DNA of 6,697 bases from assembly GCA_041486955.1 (NCBI GenBank), contig JBGPML010000045.1, positions 1 to 6,697 of the forward strand, given 5' to 3'. Source of the stretch: JBGPML01 sp041486955. GTDB lineage: Bacteria > Patescibacteriota > UBA1384 > 2-12-FULL-50-11 > DASWYB01. A model generated the notes under the pieces. It had not been told where the DNA came from. It made no database searches and was given only the letters and a program-made list of their open reading frames with translations. Made by a program: the position numbers and the translations under genes. Of the stretch, positions 5,885 to 6,697 are shown one piece after another; within the stretch, counting starts at the first letter, position 1; each line of letters starts with the position of its first letter.

Positions 5885-6427
5885 TTATTGAGATTCTAAT
5901 TGTGATTTTAACTTTTCTATCTCTGCCTTGAGCTCTATCATTTTCAGTTCTCGACCAACCATAAATTTATTCATCTTTTCTACTGTCTCATATTTTTCTT
6001 TACTTTCGGCTTCCACTTTTTTTCTTAGGGTGATGTTTGGCTCTATACCAATAAAGATTTTTATATCCCCATTCTCATCTAAAACTGGAGATATTCTAAC
6101 CTCCTGCCAATATTCTGTGCCATCCTTCCTTTTGTTCTTAACTTCGCCAACAAATGGCTTCTTATCTATCTTGATGGTTTTCCACATCTGTGCATAAAAT
6201 TCTTTTGGCATTAATCCTCCCCAGAGATCCCCAGAGGTTGTACCGATCATTTCTGTTATTGAGAAACCGGTTTGTTCTTCGGCTGCTTTATTAGCATAAA
6301 TAATATTTGCATTTTCATCTGTGATTTGAATATGCTCGGTAAGCAAATCAAACGCAGCCGTAAGCGGCTCTATTTCTTTTTGTAGAGCAGCGAGCTTTTC
6401 TGCTGTCATTGGAATTCGATAAGACAT
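5885..6427 (-). CDS. Stand-alone PAS-domain protein with histidine-kinase-like linker
   Basis: A 180-residue soluble protein with a single PAS domain (about 24-135). It has the core ITDENANIIYANKAAEEQTGFSITEMIG and the typical PAC end DGTEYWQEVRISPVLDENGDIKIFIGIEPNIT. PAS domains bind small ligands or cofactors, or act as dimer modules; the ligand here is unknown. The C-terminal helix (about 133-180) contains KMNKFMVGRELKMIELKAEIEKLK, a coiled-coil linker familiar from PAS-containing histidine kinases, where a kinase or output domain would follow. Here the protein simply stops. No kinase remnant is visible in the 100 bp downstream. The first 20 residues may be a short helix. There is no good Shine-Dalgarno, and M7 is an alternative start. 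The gene looks AT-richer and poorer in CpG than dnaG and rpoD, and it lies next to a tRNA gene, so acquisition by transfer is possible. Confidence 0.9.
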   Translation of the reverse strand: MSYRIPMTAEKLAALQKEIEPLTAAFDLLTEHIQITDENANIIYANKAAEEQTGFSITEMIGTTSGDLWGGLMPKEFYAQMWKTIKIDKKPFVGEVKNKRKDGTEYWQEVRISPVLDENGDIKIFIGIEPNITLRKKVEAESKEKYETVEKMNKFMVGRELKMIELKAEIEKLKSQLESQ

Positions 6428-6493
6428 CAGACTTTATCTAACCTTTTTTTTCTTAATTCTGAAAATATAGTGCAATAGATATATTTTATCACT

Positions 6494-6523
6494 AAATTAC
6501 TATGATCGAGCGCATCGTGTCAA
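6494..6523 (-). promoter_or_regulatory. Possible promoter of the PAS gene
   Basis: The minus strand has a perfect TTGACA (6518-6523) one base after the tRNA-like CCA at 6525-6527. An 18-bp spacer then leads to TAATTT (6494-6499), a weak -10. The start would lie about 60 nt before the PAS ATG. The A/T-rich leader (6428-6490) contains other TATA-like boxes, so the exact promoter is uncertain. Confidence 0.3.
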
Positions 6524-6524
6524 A

Positions 6525-6680
6525 TGGCGGAGAGGGAGAGATTCTTGTTCGCTTCTCTCACCCCTGGGCGCCTCAAACAGGAATCTCCAAGGATTCGATT
6601 CCGACTCAGCGCCCTTCAAATCCCACTGCTTATTCAGCAAGGATGTATTAACCTCACCCGAGGTGAGATTACCACATCCC
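6525..6680 (-). ncRNA. Structured block with a tRNA-Ser-like 3' end (tRNA relic or small RNA, identity unknown)
   Basis: Read on the minus strand, directly after the CCA of tRNA-Ser, there are four hairpins. H1 (6641-6679) is an almost continuous 18-bp stem with a 3-nt loop. H2 (6626-6640) is 4-5 bp. H3 (6566-6614) has GGGCGC/GCGCCC closing an inner GGAATC/GATTCC. H4 (6536-6559) is GAGAGA/TCTCTC. The block ends with CCTCTCC-G-CCA (6525-6535), identical to the acceptor strand, discriminator and CCA of the adjacent tRNA-Ser. The T-stem-like GAGAG/CTCTC pairs, but its loop is 14 nt instead of 7. A stretch at 6609-6630 (AGTGGGATTTGAAGGGCGC) resembles a tRNA-Ser D-arm. No GGAGAGG partner for the acceptor strand is found inside the block. 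It is not a working canonical tRNA. A pseudogene, a tRNA-tailed RNA or an insertion at a tRNA end are alternatives. Confidence 0.4.
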
Positions 6681-6697
6681 TGGCGGAGAGGGTGGGA
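6681..6697 (-). tRNA. tRNA-Ser, 3' end only (gene continues beyond the window)
   Basis: The minus strand ends TCCCACCCTCTCCGCCA. Read from the 3' end this is an encoded CCA, discriminator G73, the acceptor 3' strand CCTCTCC, the T-stem strand CCCAC and T60 of the T-loop. G73 with an acceptor that needs GGAGAGG at the 5' end is typical of bacterial tRNA-Ser. The anticodon lies outside the window, so the isoacceptor cannot be named. Confidence 0.8.

Noticed and set aside
6367..6427. GreA-like N-terminus (PMTAEKLAALQKEIE) on the PAS protein
   Set aside because: Only a short helical stretch resembles GreA; with no further similarity it is probably just a generic helix.
6581..6596. Anticodon arm of a tRNA-Ser(GGA) in the tRNA-like block
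   Set aside because: GAATC/GATTC pairs, but the loop has six bases and cannot place GGA at positions 34-36 with a proper U33.
6566..6614. Integron attC site or tmRNA
   Set aside because: The GTT-type core boxes do not fit attC, and the 3' tail has G73 with no alanine tRNA features or tag frame, so tmRNA is not supported.
6641..6680. Resemblance to a T-box antiterminator (TGGTAA and closing ACATCC)
   Set aside because: No T-box consensus, no stem I upstream (tRNA-Ser is there instead), and no aminoacyl-tRNA or amino-acid gene downstream.

Overview
The window looks like a stretch of ordinary chromosome from a bacterium with moderate to low GC. The core is a primary sigma factor gene and a DNA primase gene on the minus strand (dnaG then rpoD, overlapping). 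Diverging from them is a two-gene ABC exporter of the MacB/LolCDE type on the plus strand. TGA ends the ABC ATPase inside an ATGA overlap, and the other complete genes end with TAA, so the standard bacterial code (code 11) fits. The compact sigma factor, the dnaG-rpoD pair without rpsU in front, the SD-less starts and the stand-alone PAS protein would suit a Patescibacteria (CPR) genome. That placement is an inference from style, not from a marker.

Layout. 1-82 (-): N-terminus of an OmpR-type response regulator, cut by the window edge. 83-315: intergenic, holding that regulator's promoter, two 11-bp-period direct repeats and a 119-bp imperfect palindrome. 316-1413 (-): rpoD. 1394-3187 (-): dnaG. 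3188-3305: divergent control region with a promoter for each side and another 11-bp-period direct repeat. 3306-3983 and 3980-5374 (+): ABC ATPase and FtsX-type permease. 5386-5781 (-): small cupin protein, convergent with the permease. 5885-6427 (-): PAS-only protein ending in a linker usually found in histidine kinases. 6428-6680: intergenic, with a 156-nt structured block on the minus strand. 6681-6697 (-): 3' end of a tRNA-Ser gene.

How it works together. dnaG and rpoD form a reduced macromolecular-synthesis operon whose promoter appears to give an almost leaderless dnaG message. The ABC pair is an operon with its own sigma-70-type promoter, apparently under a tandem-site regulator. Direct repeats of 7-8 bp with an 11-bp period, the spacing used by OmpR/PhoB-family regulators, lie about 46-48 bp upstream of the predicted starts of both the response regulator gene and the ABC operon.

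The least explained part is the right end. The last 17 bases of the tRNA-Ser gene recur 156 bp downstream with a different but still self-complementary T-stem. Between the copies lie several hairpins whose wobble pairs make sense only for a minus-strand RNA. This could be a decayed tRNA-Ser, a tRNA-tailed small RNA or a trace of integration at the tRNA end; the sequence alone does not decide.
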